Assembly: GCA_963774765.1 (NCBI GenBank)
Contig: CAVZGP010000009.1
Location: 1-64,000 of the forward strand
Length of the DNA stretch: 64,000 nt
DNA from: Sva-07 sp963774765
GTDB taxonomy: Bacteria; Actinomycetota; Acidimicrobiia; Acidimicrobiales; Ilumatobacteraceae
Direction: 5' to 3'
A model generated the notes under the pieces. That model made no database searches. It saw only the letters and a program-made list of their open reading frames with translations, and was not told the DNA's origin. Of the stretch, positions 35,009-44,591 are shown in pieces. The first letter of the stretch is position 1, and every line of letters starts with the position of its first letter. The position numbers and the translations under genes were made by a program.

Positions 35009-36706
35009 ATGACAGTCACCTGGGTAACCGACAGCGAGCCGAACGAGCGCTTCACCCTGTACACCCGCGGCAATGTCGGCGAGGTGTTCCCCCACGTCAT
35101 CACGCCGCTCACCGGCACGTTGATCGGCGATGCCATTCGCCAGGCCCAGTCCGATGTCTTGGTCGAGATGGGGGTGCTGCATCGCGGTGAGGTCGCGGGC
35201 CCTTCAGCCACGACCGGCGTCTTCGGCGGCTACCTGTACATGAACGGATCCGCGATGCGGCTCTTCGGAGTCCGCATGCCAGGGATGACCTGGCGCGACG
35301 CTGACGAGCAGGTCATGGGCGCCGTCGAAGGAGTCCCGCCCTACGAACCGGCGAAAGGCGACCGCAACCTCACCGCGTCGCTGGCGACCGTGCGCTACTC
35401 GACGAAACTGCTGCGCCGACCCGACCTCGAGTTCCTCGCCACCGCTCGAACCGACGCCCAGCGGTGGTTGGCCACGATGCCCGATCTCACCGAGGCACCT
35501 GACCAGCATCTCCTGCGATGGCTCGACGACTTCCCGGCTCGCCAGGCAGCGAGCATGAAGCGCCTCCTGCAGGCGGCCATGTTTGCTGGTGCCCCACGCG
35601 GGATCCTCGATCAGCTGCTCGAACAGCGGCAGGCACCCCCGGGATTGGCCAACCGGATCGTGAGCGGCACCGGCGACGTCGACTCTGCGCAACTCGCCCA
35701 ACGCATGTGGGTACTCGGCCGCATCGTGGCCGCCGACGAACGCCTGGGAGCCGCATTCGGTGAAGGGCTCGATCGGATCGCGGAACGCACCACCGAAACA
35801 GACCTGCAGCCGGCGATCGCCGCATTTCTCGCCGATCACGGACACCGAGGCAACGACGAGTACGAGCTGGCCACACCCGCCTGGGTCATGGATCCCGCGC
35901 CCGTGTACGCCGCCATCGACCGGCTCCGCAACGCTTCGGAGGATCGAGATCCCGTGGCCACCACGCGGCGCCTCGCTGCTGACGCCGACCGGGCGTCGGC
36001 GGACGCACTCCAGCTCGTGCGGCGCCCGATGCGATGGCTGCTCCGGCGAAGCGCGATGGTTGCCCGGCAGGGTGCGATCGCCCGGGAGCGGGCCAAGGAC
36101 ATCATGGTGCTCGAGAACCTCGGTGCCCGGCAGGTTCTGCACGAGCTGGTTCGCCGAGCAGCCGAGCGGGGCGGGCCAAGCGATCCTCGACTCGGCTTCT
36201 GCGTCACCATCGATGAACTCGCCGACTACCTCGCCCGGCCCGCCGCCTTCAGCGATGTGATCGCGGAACGAGCCGCTCGGGCGGAATACCTCAATCAGCG
36301 CGTCCCGCCACCGTGGTTCGACCGCCGGATTCCCGATCCATCGACATGGTCAATCCGCGAAGATGCCACGACCGAGCGACCCGCGGCCGGCACGGTCATC
36401 TCCGGCATCGCCGTGAGCGGCGGAACGGCATCTGGCCCAGCCCGCGTCATCGACGATCCGGCCGACCCGCGGGGGCTCGAACCTGGCGACGTCCTGGTGT
36501 GCTCGATCACCGACCCGTCGTGGACGCCGCTCTTCCTCGGCGCCGTCGCGGTGGTGTGCGACAGCGGCGCGGTGCTCAGCCACGCCGCCATCGTCGCACG
36601 TGAACTCGGCATCCCGGCAGTGATGAGCGCCCAGGGCATCACCGCGGTGACCGACGGCACGATCCTCCACGTCGACGGCGACTCCGGCACCGTGTCGGTC
36701 GCATGA
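35009..36706 (+). CDS. PEP-utilising/rifampicin-phosphotransferase-like protein lacking ATP-grasp domain
   Basis: The 565-residue product has two parts. Residues 1 to about 450 resemble the central drug-binding domain of rifampicin phosphotransferases (YTRGNVGEVFPHVITPLTG, TGVFGGYLYMNGSAMRLFG). The C-terminal 90 residues are the swivelling phosphohistidine domain, with His in GAVLSHAAIVARELGIPAVM. The N-terminal ATP-grasp domain that normally charges this His is absent. A partner protein may supply it in trans, but none is seen in the window. ATG 35009 follows GGAGATGATCG. Substrate unknown. Confidence 0.8.
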   Translation: MTVTWVTDSEPNERFTLYTRGNVGEVFPHVITPLTGTLIGDAIRQAQSDVLVEMGVLHRGEVAGPSATTGVFGGYLYMNGSAMRLFGVRMPGMTWRDADEQVMGAVEGVPPYEPAKGDRNLTASLATVRYSTKLLRRPDLEFLATARTDAQRWLATMPDLTEAPDQHLLRWLDDFPARQAASMKRLLQAAMFAGAPRGILDQLLEQRQAPPGLANRIVSGTGDVDSAQLAQRMWVLGRIVAADERLGAAFGEGLDRIAERTTETDLQPAIAAFLADHGHRGNDEYELATPAWVMDPAPVYAAIDRLRNASEDRDPVATTRRLAADADRASADALQLVRRPMRWLLRRSAMVARQGAIARERAKDIMVLENLGARQVLHELVRRAAERGGPSDPRLGFCVTIDELADYLARPAAFSDVIAERAARAEYLNQRVPPPWFDRRIPDPSTWSIREDATTERPAAGTVISGIAVSGGTASGPARVIDDPADPRGLEPGDVLVCSITDPSWTPLFLGAVAVVCDSGAVLSHAAIVARELGIPAVMSAQGITAVTDGTILHVDGDSGTVSVA

Positions 36707-37027
36707 CCACCGCGGCGTGCCGAACAAACGAGGCGCTCACAGCCGTTGGCTGATCGCTCTCGTGACGGTCTCGATGCGATGACTCTTCAAACCGTGTCCT
36801 ACAACCAGCTCACAGCGTCGGAGGTCAACCGGTCAACCGCGACGCCCCTGGACGAGGCCACCCGAAAGGCCGATGCATAGTCGCGTCACGGAACGCCCAG
36901 GTCCGCGTGGCAGTACCGGCGAACTGTGCGGCCTCCGAGCTTGATCGACCCACCGCATAATCCCTGATAGATCGCTGGGCGTCAGAAAGATTGCCCGCGG
37001 TCGGCCTCTCGATGCCCGTTGAAGGGC
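36707..37027. other. Intergenic stretch, possible oriT region
   Basis: The 321 bases between the PEP-utilising gene and the excisionase-like gene contain no convincing ORF. Short symmetric patches such as GTCAACCGGTCAACCGC occur near 36826. A transfer origin often lies upstream of a relaxase gene, so this is a candidate place, but no nick site can be pointed to. Confidence 0.25.
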
Positions 37028-37375
37028 ATGGAGTTCGCCCCCGAGGCTTCCGTCGTGCCCGCGCCCGACTTCTTGTCGGTGCGCGAGGCGGCGCGCGTGC
37101 TGCGCATCGGCAAGACCTGCGCGTACGAATTGGCACAGCAATTCCTCCACACGGACGGCGCTGCCGGACTGAAGGTCATCCGTGTCGGTCGCCAGCTGCG
37201 GGTGCCGCGCACGGCGCTCGAGGAGATGCTCGGCGGTCCGATCACCTGGCCACCGTCCGCAACGTCTGATCCCGTCGATCCACCCGACGATCCCGAGACC
37301 GAGGTCGCTGTACCGAGCCGCCCGCGGACGCGTCGGAACACTCCGGAACAGCCGCAGCGGCTGTTCGCGCTGTAG
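37028..37375 (+). CDS. Excisionase/MerR-type helix-turn-helix protein
   Basis: The 115-residue product has a winged-helix DNA-binding module: FLSVREAARVLRIGKTCAYELAQQF, then VIRVGRQLRVPRTALEEML, the pattern of HTH_17/excisionase proteins. A Pro/Asp/Arg-rich tail follows. In an integrated element it may act as recombination directionality factor or control the relaxase gene. It lies about 110 bp upstream of the relaxase. ATG 37028 is used; a TTG nine bases upstream is possible. Confidence 0.8.
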   Translation: MEFAPEASVVPAPDFLSVREAARVLRIGKTCAYELAQQFLHTDGAAGLKVIRVGRQLRVPRTALEEMLGGPITWPPSATSDPVDPPDDPETEVAVPSRPRTRRNTPEQPQRLFAL

Positions 37376-37488
37376 GCCGCCATGTCGCGTTCATCGATCA
37401 CCGCCGTGGCCAACCCGGCAAGGACACACGAGTGCACAGACGCGACAGGGAGTGGTCGAGGGAGCCATCCGGTGTGGGGTGTGCGGCC

Positions 37489-40420
37489 GTGACCGTACGA
37501 GTGACCACGCTCAAGGGCGCTGACGCCGGTACCTACTACGTCGAGGCGCTCCCGAACTACTACCTCGACTCCGGCGAACCACGAGGCGTCTGGATGGGTG
37601 ACGGCGCAAGCCTGCTCGGCCTCGCCGATGAGGTCGCCGATGAAAAGCTCCTCGCGCTCATGGCGGGCATGGATCCGCAACGCCCCGATCGTGCGCTCGG
37701 CCGCGCATACGACGACACGTCAGTGCGCGGGTTCGATGTGACGTGTTCGGCGCCGAAGTCCGTGTCCGTGATGTTCGCCCTCGGCGACCATGACGTCCGT
37801 CGGGAGGTGCTCGCCGCGCACGATGCTGCAGTCGCAGCGCTCGCCGGTTGGATCGAACGGCACGCGCACACCCGGTACCGGATCGGTGGGGAAGTGGCGG
37901 TCGTCGACGCCGAGGGGATCGTGGCGGCCGCGTTCCGCCAGCACACCAGCCGGGCGCTCGACCCGCAGATCCACACCCATCTCGTGATCGCCAACCGGGT
38001 CAAGTCGCCCGACGGTCGCTGGCTCGCACTCGACGCCCGCCTGATCAAGCACGACCAACAGACACTCTCCGCTCTTTATCACGCCAGCCTGCGCGCCGAG
38101 ATGACGGCGCGCCTCGGTGTTCGATGGCTTGCGCCCGAACGAGGCATCGCCGAGATGATCGACGTCAGCGCCGACCTGCTCGCCGAGTTCTCGGCGCGCA
38201 CCTCCGACGTCCGGCGCCGCACGGATGACAAGCTCGATCGCTTCATCGAGTCGATGGGCCGTGAGCCGACGCCCCGCGAGCGATGGCGGTTGGAACGGGA
38301 AGCCGTCGTCGACAGTCGTCCCCACAAGTCCCACTCGATCGACGCCGAGGTGCTGCACGCCGGCTGGGCGGAGCAGACCCAGCGGTTCGGGCTCGACCCG
38401 GATCGTGTGGTCGACGATGCCGTCGATCGCGTCGACGCTCGGCGCGGCCTCTCCGGTGAGGAGGCGTCGGACGTGCTGCACCGTGCGATGGACTCGATCG
38501 TTGAGCGGCAGTCGTCGTGGCGGCCGACGGAGCTCCATCGCGAGGTGGCGGCAGCCGTTCCGACCGATCTCGCCGTCGGAGCGGAACCGCTCGTCGAGTG
38601 GATCGAGCAGTCCGCCGGGCACCTCGGCGCATCGCACTGTGTCGACCTGTCGCGCCCGATCCCCGCCGGATCGATGCTCCGCCGCGATGGCCGTCCCAGT
38701 CACCGAGTCGGCGATCGACCGGGCACTCACCACCAATGGCGTGCTCGACCAGGAGGCCGGACTGATCGGGTGGGCAGACCGCCGCCTGGGCTCACTCGAG
38801 GAGGCTCACGAAAGCCTCGCCGTCCAGACGACGCACCTCACCGATCCACAGCGCGTGGCGGCCAGCGCAGTGGCCGGGGGAACGGGGCTGGTGCTCGTCG
38901 TCGGCCCCGCCGGAACCGGCAAGACGACCGCGCTCGCGCCCGCCGTCGAGCAGCTCCGACTTGACGGACGAGCGGTGTTCGGGGTGGCCCCATCGGCAGC
39001 GGCCGCCGAGGTGCTCGCGATCGAGACCGGAGTCGAGGCTGACACCGTCGACAAGTTGTTGATCGAGCACAACTTGGCGAGAAGGCCCGACCATCGCTTC
39101 GACCTGCCCGCGGGAGCGACGGTGATCGTCGACGAAGCCGGCATGATCCCCACCGCCAAGCTTGCGAAACTCGCCGCGCTCGCCGACCAACGCTCCTGGC
39201 GTGTCGTGCTCGTCGGTGATCCACTGCAGTTCTCGGCTGTCGGCCGAGGCGGAATGTTCGGCCTCACCGTCGACACGTTCGGCGCGATCGAGCTCGCCAG
39301 CGTCCACCGCTTCACGCATGCATGGGAGCGCGACGCCAGCCTCCGACTCCGCCGCGGCGACGTCGACGTCATCGACCTCTACGACTCGCACGAGCGCGTG
39401 CGCGGCGGCCCGTCCACGCAGATGGAGCGCAAGGCCATCCACGAGTGGTGGAGACAGCGGCAAGCCGGCGCCGAGGTGTTGCTGATGGCACCGACGAACG
39501 ACACCGTCGCCGTGCTCAACGAACGAGCCCAGCTCATCCGCATCCACGCCGACGAGATCGACCCGGACGGACGACATGCCGAGTGCGCAGGTGGACGCGT
39601 CTTCGTGGGTGACGAGATCGCCACGCGGCACAACGACCGACGGCTGCGCACCGATCGCGCCGACATGGTCCGCAACCGAGCGACGTGGACGGTCGATCGC
39701 ATCGGCACCGACGGCTCGCTCGTCGCCACGGGCCGCAACGGCAGCGTTCGTCTTCCCGCCAACTATGTGGCCGAGCACGTTGAGTTGGCGTACGCCACCA
39801 CCGGCATGGGCGCTCAGGGCCGCACCGTCGACGTCGGGATCCTGTACCTCGACCACTCGACCGACGTCCGCAACATCTATGTACCGCTCACGCGTGGCCG
39901 GTCGAGCAATCTCGCCTTCGTCGCCACGACGGGCGAGGACACTGCCGCGGACGTATTGAGCCGGTGCCTGACCACCGACTGGATCGACCAGCCCGCGCAC
40001 ACCCGCCGAGCCGAACTCACCGGCAAGTTCATCCGCCCTCCGTCAGCGTTGAACGGCGAGCAGCTCCGCGACCTGTTCGCCGACCGGTACGACCTCCGAG
40101 GCGCAGGGACAGCGGCCGAAGATGCGAGGTACAAGCAGGTCGACCAAGCGATCTGGCGCGACATTCATCTGCGAGCCCACCGCCTGCGTCTCCAAGAGCC
40201 GGACTGGGCGATCGAGCAACTCGGCCCGATGGAGGACAACGCCCACATGCGCCGGCTCTGGGGGATCTTCGCCGCCCACCTCGAGCAGCACCACGTCGCC
40301 TACAGCGACGTGATCGACCACGAAGAGGCGTACGAATCGCACTGCGCCCTCGTCGAGGACATCGTCGACCAGATGCAAGAACGTGAGTCGGTCTCCGCCG
40401 ACATGTCCATTGACCTCTGA
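37489..40420 (+). CDS. MobF-family relaxase/helicase (TraA/TrwC-like), one frameshift
   Basis: The ~976-residue product nicks and unwinds DNA for conjugative transfer. The relaxase domain (1-300) has VTTLKGADAGTYYVEALPN with candidate catalytic Tyr residues, DVTCSAPKSVSVMFALGD, and the metal-binding His motif DPQIHTHLVIANRVKS. The SF1 helicase has Walker A GPAGTGKTTA near 472, VIVDEAGMI, VLVGDPLQFSAVG and a C-terminal AYATTGMGAQGRTVD/YVPLTRGRSSN. A +1 shift near 38697 separates GSMLRRDG from VTESAIDRAL. The GTG start at 37489 fits. Confidence 0.92.
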
Positions 40421-40474
40421 CCTGCAGCGCCGGTTCGTCCGATCCGGCAGATCGGTGACGGGTATCGTGGGTTC

Positions 40475-40654
40475 GTGGCTGAGAAGACGGTTCGAGTGTG
40501 GACGGTGGAGGAGTTCTTCGCTGATTCTCGTGCGCCGACCGACGACGACGTTCCGATCGCCGCCGATGGTCGGGTGCTCGACACCCCCGCCAAGGTCATC
40601 GCCTACATCGACGAGATCAACGCCCGACGAGCTGCGGCAGAGCCGAGTGTCTGA
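40475..40654 (+). CDS. Small putative antitoxin
   Basis: A 59-residue ORF with a GTG start encodes MAEKTVRVWTVEEFFAD, then DDDVPIAADGRVLDTPAKV and IAYIDEINARRAAAEPSV. It is acidic in the middle and has a helical C-terminus. Its stop lies 8 bp inside the following nucleotidyltransferase gene, which starts GTG 40647, so the two are translationally coupled. Size, order and overlap are those of an antitoxin before its toxin. I do not recognise a named family. Confidence 0.6.
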   Translation: MAEKTVRVWTVEEFFADSRAPTDDDVPIAADGRVLDTPAKVIAYIDEINARRAAAEPSV

Positions 40655-41162
40655 GGCGTCGTTCGACCCAGGGAGAATCCTCACCGTTCTTGACGAACAC
40701 GAAGTCGAGTACATCCTCGTCGGCGGACTGGGTGCCCGTGCGCACGGCGCTCTCCGTCCGACGAACGACATCGACTGCGTACCTGAAGGGGGACTGGCCA
40801 ACCTGGGTCGGCTTGCGAACGCGCTCAGCGAGCTCGGCGCGCGACTGCGTGTCGGCGGGATGACCGACGACGAAGCCCGTCAGCTCCCGGTCCAGCTCGA
40901 TGCAGAGACGCTGCGGTCATTTGGGAGTTCCACCTGGATGACCGATGCCGGTCCGATCGACGTTCTTCGCGAACGCCGCGATCGCGACGGCCGAGATGTT
41001 CCGTTCGATGCGTTGCAGGACCGCGGCACCGATCAGGAGATCGGCGGCGTTGTCGTTCGCGTCGCCGGCCTCGACGACATCATCGCTGCCAAGGAGTTCG
41101 CCGGCCGCGACAAGGATCACGAAGCACTTCCCGAACTTCGAGCTCTGCGCGACACGACCTGA
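40647..41162 (+). CDS. Nucleotidyltransferase-fold protein, putative toxin
   Basis: The 171-residue product has the minimal nucleotidyltransferase motif. EYILVGGLGARAHGALRPTND carries the GG pair, and the following DIDC gives the Asp-x-Asp metal site; a third acidic residue may lie in TDAGPIDVL. AAKEFAGRDKDHEALPELRAL closes the domain, as in AbiEii/MNT-like proteins. Such enzymes modify tRNA or protein. It lies just inside attR, a common place for island-stabilising toxin-antitoxin modules. Substrate unknown. Confidence 0.75.
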   Translation: MSEASFDPGRILTVLDEHEVEYILVGGLGARAHGALRPTNDIDCVPEGGLANLGRLANALSELGARLRVGGMTDDEARQLPVQLDAETLRSFGSSTWMTDAGPIDVLRERRDRDGRDVPFDALQDRGTDQEIGGVVVRVAGLDDIIAAKEFAGRDKDHEALPELRALRDTT

Positions 41163-41208
41163 ACGAAGCTCGGCATTGAGTTCGAACCTGGGTTGAAGCG
41201 TCGAGTCC

Positions 41209-41250
41209 ATCCAAGATTTCATCCAAGAAACTCGCCGGAACATCTTGGAT
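41209..41250. promoter_or_regulatory. ATCCAAGA boxes, probable integrase arm sites (right)
   Basis: ATCCAAGA occurs at 41209-41216 and 41221-41228, and its inverse TCTTGGAT at 41243-41250. They lie 84-125 bp inside the attR core. The same octamer is repeated three times beside attL. No gene is seen between 41163 and the attR core. Confidence 0.65.
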
Positions 41251-41333
41251 ATCGGCGGTACCTGACGGACACGGAAGTCGCGAAAGACCTGCTCAACGGC
41301 ATCATCCGGTACTCGACGGACACCCGAGCGGCT

Positions 41334-41376
41334 ACTCATAATCCGTGGGTCGTGGGTTCGAGCCCCACCCGCCCCA
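41334..41376 (+). repeat. attR core (43-bp direct repeat of tRNA 3' end)
   Basis: It repeats 20931-20973 exactly but lacks the 5' half of a tRNA. The next bases are ACACC rather than the CCACC found after attL, so no CCA is encoded. As in other tRNA islands, this is probably the displaced original 3' end, while the island restored the present gene. Confidence 0.88.
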
Positions 41377-41610
41377 ACACCATCTAGCAGGAATGATGTG
41401 GGTTCCAGCCGGCATGAATCCGGCGAATGATCTAAACCTGAATCCACTGCGTGAAGTCTTTGATGGGTCTGGTGTCGTGCTCGACTCGGGATCGTGGCTG
41501 GTGTGGTGGCGGCTCCCGTTTTGGGGCGTGTTGAGCCAGGTTTCGGTGGGTTGGGGTGGGGTTCGTGACGCTGGGTCGGGTCTGCGGCGCGTCGGACCGC
41601 GATGCTGGTG

Positions 41611-42485
41611 TCAGCCGGCGGGGCCGGGAAGTGAGCGAGGGTTTTTCAGCATGGTGGTGAAGTCGTCGCGCCAGGGCCAGTTGGTCGGCAAGCGCAGTGT
41701 GTGACGGCGCGATAGGTTCACCGCGACCGCGGGGACGGCGATGATGTGGACGCGCAGGGTGCGGTTGTTGACGGGTGCGACGTCGCCGAGCATGAGGGCC
41801 CAACGGTTGAGGTTGTGGGCCATGACCGCGCAGGCGAACCAGGCAGCGTTCGCTGCGTAGTGCCCGGAGGGGATGTGCTCGGCGCCGCCGTCTTTGAGGT
41901 CGCGGATCGCCAACTCGACAACTGCGTATTGACGGTGGAACTGGTCGGCTTCAACAGTGTTCAGATCGGCGCGGGTCGTGATGAAGCTGTGATGTCGCCA
42001 TGTGGGGAACAGTGATTGTTGGGGCTGGTTGGCGAGGCGGGTGCGGCGCACCACCAGGCGCACGATTCGACGGTCCTTCTTGCGTTGTCCGCCGCCGACG
42101 TAGGTGGTCTCGGCGACTTGGGCGAACCCGCCGAGCGTGTAGTCGATATCGACCCAGGCGTCCTCGCCAATCGTCGCCATAGCGGTTTGGACCTTGGCGT
42201 TGTTGGTGACAGTGATCGACCACGACATGCGATGCCGGTCGAGGGTGCGTAGCAGTTGCCATGACCAGAACCCTGAATCGGCGCGCACCGTCATCGTCCC
42301 GGTTGCTTTGGCACGGGTGAGGATGCCGGCGAGTTCGTCGATGAACCGGTTGATCCCACGCGATGACCAGGTCCGAGCTGCCGGGCCCGGCACCCGCAGC
42401 CCAGGCGTTGGCCAACCTGGATGCGACCGCATCGAGTTGGCGCACGTACCCGAACGTGAACGACCTGAGAAACGTTTCGATGCCT
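41611..42485 (-). pseudogene. IS1380-type transposase remnant
   Basis: On the minus strand the N-terminal piece reads FLRSFTFGYVRQLDAVASRL and AAGAGPGSSDLVIA. The next recognisable piece is FIDELAGILTRAKATGTMTVRADSGFWSW in another frame, running to a stop at 41611. The expected stretch with the first catalytic Asp and the HKQGA-type motif is missing, so there is an internal deletion plus a frame change. The extreme N-terminus is also absent. Bases 41377-41610, between attR and this remnant, hold no clear gene. Confidence 0.75.
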
Positions 42486-42676
42486 CAGTTGGACGTACGT
42501 CCTGGCTTCACCATCCGCCGACGTCATCCCCGCCGGATGATTCGTACCACCTGCCTCGCGAATCCCCGCATCGCTGCGTGGGGCCACGTATCGTGCGGAT
42601 GCTGCACCAAGCAGCTCGACATCGATGTGAGCGAAGCCTGGTGCACAACGAATCAACCAATCCCAAGGAGGCGACG

Positions 42677-43069
42677 ATGCTCGCATACGACTACCCACTA
42701 CTCGGTCTGTTCTGGACCATGATGATCTTCTTCCTGTTCTTCGCCTGGCTGTGGCTGCTCTTCCGGGTCTTCGCCGACATCTTCCGGAGCCACGAGATGG
42801 GCGGCTGGGCCAAGGCGCTCTGGTCGATCTTCGTGATCCTGGTGCCCTTCCTCGGCGTCTTCATCTACGTCATCGTCTACGGCAAGGCCATGGGCGAGCG
42901 CGACGTGGCCGCAGCGCAACGGCGCGAAGCCGACTTCCAGGACTACGTCCGCCAGACGGCCAGCACCTCCGGTGGCGCCGACGAGCTCGTGAAGCTCGCC
43001 GCACTTCGTGACCAGGGTGTGCTCACCGACGAGGAGTTCGCTGCTCAGAAGGCCAAGCTGCTCGCCTGA
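42677..43069 (+). CDS. PLD-nuclease-N-like membrane protein with SHOCT domain
   Basis: The 130-residue product has two membrane helices (LLGLFWTMMIFFLFFAWLWL and ALWSIFVILVPFLGVFIYVI) with a short link RVFADIFRSHEMGG. This is the N-terminal module seen in cardiolipin-synthase-like proteins. The C-terminal SHOCT motif is ELVKLAALRDQGVLTDEEFAAQKAKLLA. SHOCT proteins are often envelope-associated, but no role can be given. The RBS AAGGAGG lies 5 bp before the ATG. Confidence 0.8.
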   Translation: MLAYDYPLLGLFWTMMIFFLFFAWLWLLFRVFADIFRSHEMGGWAKALWSIFVILVPFLGVFIYVIVYGKAMGERDVAAAQRREADFQDYVRQTASTSGGADELVKLAALRDQGVLTDEEFAAQKAKLLA

Positions 43070-43074
43070 GCAGG

Positions 43075-44517
43075 TCAGTCCATTGCCATCGGCGCGCTCT
43101 CGAGCCTGCCGGAGGCAATGGCGGCCTCGAACTGCTCGAAGTCGGTCAGGTTCTGGGCGGCATACGACTCGCTGAACGCGCCGATCGCCTTCTCGAACGC
43201 CTTGCCGCTGCCGATGTACGCGGCGATGGCGGCCGAATCGCCGGAGCGGGCATGGCCCCGTGCCAGGGTCCTGCCGCACAGATCGGCGTAGAACGTCAAC
43301 TGATTGGGGCTCGCGCCTTCGATCTCGACCGAGCCCTTCCAGTCGCGTAGCTGGCGCACGTAGAAGTGGCGCCGTTCGATCGGTCCTTCCGTCCAACCGA
43401 GGAAGATGTCCGATTGGGCCTGCGCGAGACGTTGGCCCTCGACGACGCGGCGGCCGGCGTTGTCGTACGGGCTCGGCTCGAGGAACTCCTCGAGCACCGA
43501 ACGCTGGGCCTCCTTCACCTGCAGGAAGAACATGTCGTCCGGATCTCGGCCCTCCAGCAGGTAGATGAAGCACCGCGTGCCGACGCTGCCGACGCCCACG
43601 ACTTTCACGCCGACGTCGATCACCGTGTAGCGATCGAGCAAGAAGCGTGGGGCATCGTGCAGCGTGGCCTTGTACTGCTCGAGCGCCAGGTGAGATGCCT
43701 GCTCGACCGCAGCAGCGTCGAAGTCCGATGGAAGGGCCCGGAAGGGGAACAGCACCGGTGGTTGCGTCGCGATCTGGCGACGTCCGTCGACGACCTCGGT
43801 CAGCTTGCCGACGGCCTGGCGGCTGTCCTTGCTGCGGGCGCGCTTCTCGAACCGATCGAGCCGGAGGCCCCACTCCTCCTGGCTCAGCCCGGTTGCGGTC
43901 CGCAGGTCCTCGATGGTCACGGTCTGATTCCAGACGTCGAGGTAGCCGCGCCCAGCGAAATCGACCATCGCGTCGCGATACGCCCGCGTCACCCGTGCGG
44001 TGACCGCTGCCACATCGGCTCGGCGGAAGCCGAGATGCTGCGACGCGATGAACAGGCTGGCAGCGAGCCGCTTGAGGTCCCACTCCCACGGCCCGCGCAG
44101 GGTTTCGTCGAAGTCGTTGGCGTCGAACACGAGGGCTCGGCCGGGCGACGCATAGGCGCCGAAGTTCGACAGGTGTGCGTCACCGCCGAGTTGGACGGTC
44201 ATCGCGCTGTTGGGTGTCGTGGCCAGATCGCCGGCCATGATGCCCGCCGCACCTCGATAGAACGTGAAGGGTGACACGCTCATGCGGGCGTGCCGGACGG
44301 GCACCAGGAACTGCAGCCGGGTCTCGTTCTGGGCTTCGAGCACGGCGATCGGGTCGCGCCGGTCGGCAGCGGGTGCCCAGTCACCGTGTGACGACCTCGG
44401 AACAGCACCTCGAGCGGTACGCCCCATCTCCGCGCTCGTCGCGGCCCGTGTCTCGTCGACGGTCTCGGGGACGGTCAACTCGATCTTGTCAGTGGCAACA
44501 GTCGTGATGCGTTCCAT
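43075..44517 (-). CDS. DUF2252 family protein
   Basis: The 480-residue product matches DUF2252, a family with a kinase-like fold. Features are RHARMSVSPFTFYRGAA, TVQLGGDAHLSNFGAYASP with a catalytic-loop-like GDAHLxNFG, and VFDANDFDETLRGPWEWDLKRLAAS with a DFD-like motif. Function is not established; the GDAHLSNF and NDFDE motifs suggest phosphotransfer. MERITTV is chosen as start, after a GAGG-type RBS. It converges with the SHOCT gene, leaving 5 bp. Confidence 0.85.
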   Translation of the reverse strand: MERITTVATDKIELTVPETVDETRAATSAEMGRTARGAVPRSSHGDWAPAADRRDPIAVLEAQNETRLQFLVPVRHARMSVSPFTFYRGAAGIMAGDLATTPNSAMTVQLGGDAHLSNFGAYASPGRALVFDANDFDETLRGPWEWDLKRLAASLFIASQHLGFRRADVAAVTARVTRAYRDAMVDFAGRGYLDVWNQTVTIEDLRTATGLSQEEWGLRLDRFEKRARSKDSRQAVGKLTEVVDGRRQIATQPPVLFPFRALPSDFDAAAVEQASHLALEQYKATLHDAPRFLLDRYTVIDVGVKVVGVGSVGTRCFIYLLEGRDPDDMFFLQVKEAQRSVLEEFLEPSPYDNAGRRVVEGQRLAQAQSDIFLGWTEGPIERRHFYVRQLRDWKGSVEIEGASPNQLTFYADLCGRTLARGHARSGDSAAIAAYIGSGKAFEKAIGAFSESYAAQNLTDFEQFEAAIASGRLESAPMAMD

Positions 44518-44591
44518 GGAACCTCCTCTGGTCGCTGGCAAGTATGTGCCTCCACGGTCCTCGGCGGATCATCCTGCACGGATGACGTTCG

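Larger units (their letters stand above)
20931..41376. mobile_element. Integrative mobilizable genomic island in tRNA(CAT)
   Basis: A 43-bp perfect direct repeat of the tRNA 3' half bounds about 20.4 kb. A tyrosine integrase reads inward from the left end, which is the usual layout of tRNA-borne islands. A MobF relaxase and an excisionase-like HTH protein lie at the right end. No VirB4, VirD4/coupling protein or other type IV secretion gene is seen, so transfer would need a helper. Cargo covers redox proteins, a sigma/anti-sigma pair, an ABC exporter and two kinase/phosphotransfer enzymes. One recombinase gene and the relaxase each carry a +1 shift of the kind seen across the window. Confidence 0.85.

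Noticed and set aside
36707..37027. Defined oriT or nick site upstream of the relaxase
   Set aside because: Short symmetric patches are present but no inverted repeat with a recognisable nick sequence could be found by eye.
20931..41376. Prophage or self-transmissible conjugative element
   Set aside because: No capsid, terminase, portal or type IV secretion genes are present; only integration and relaxase functions are seen.
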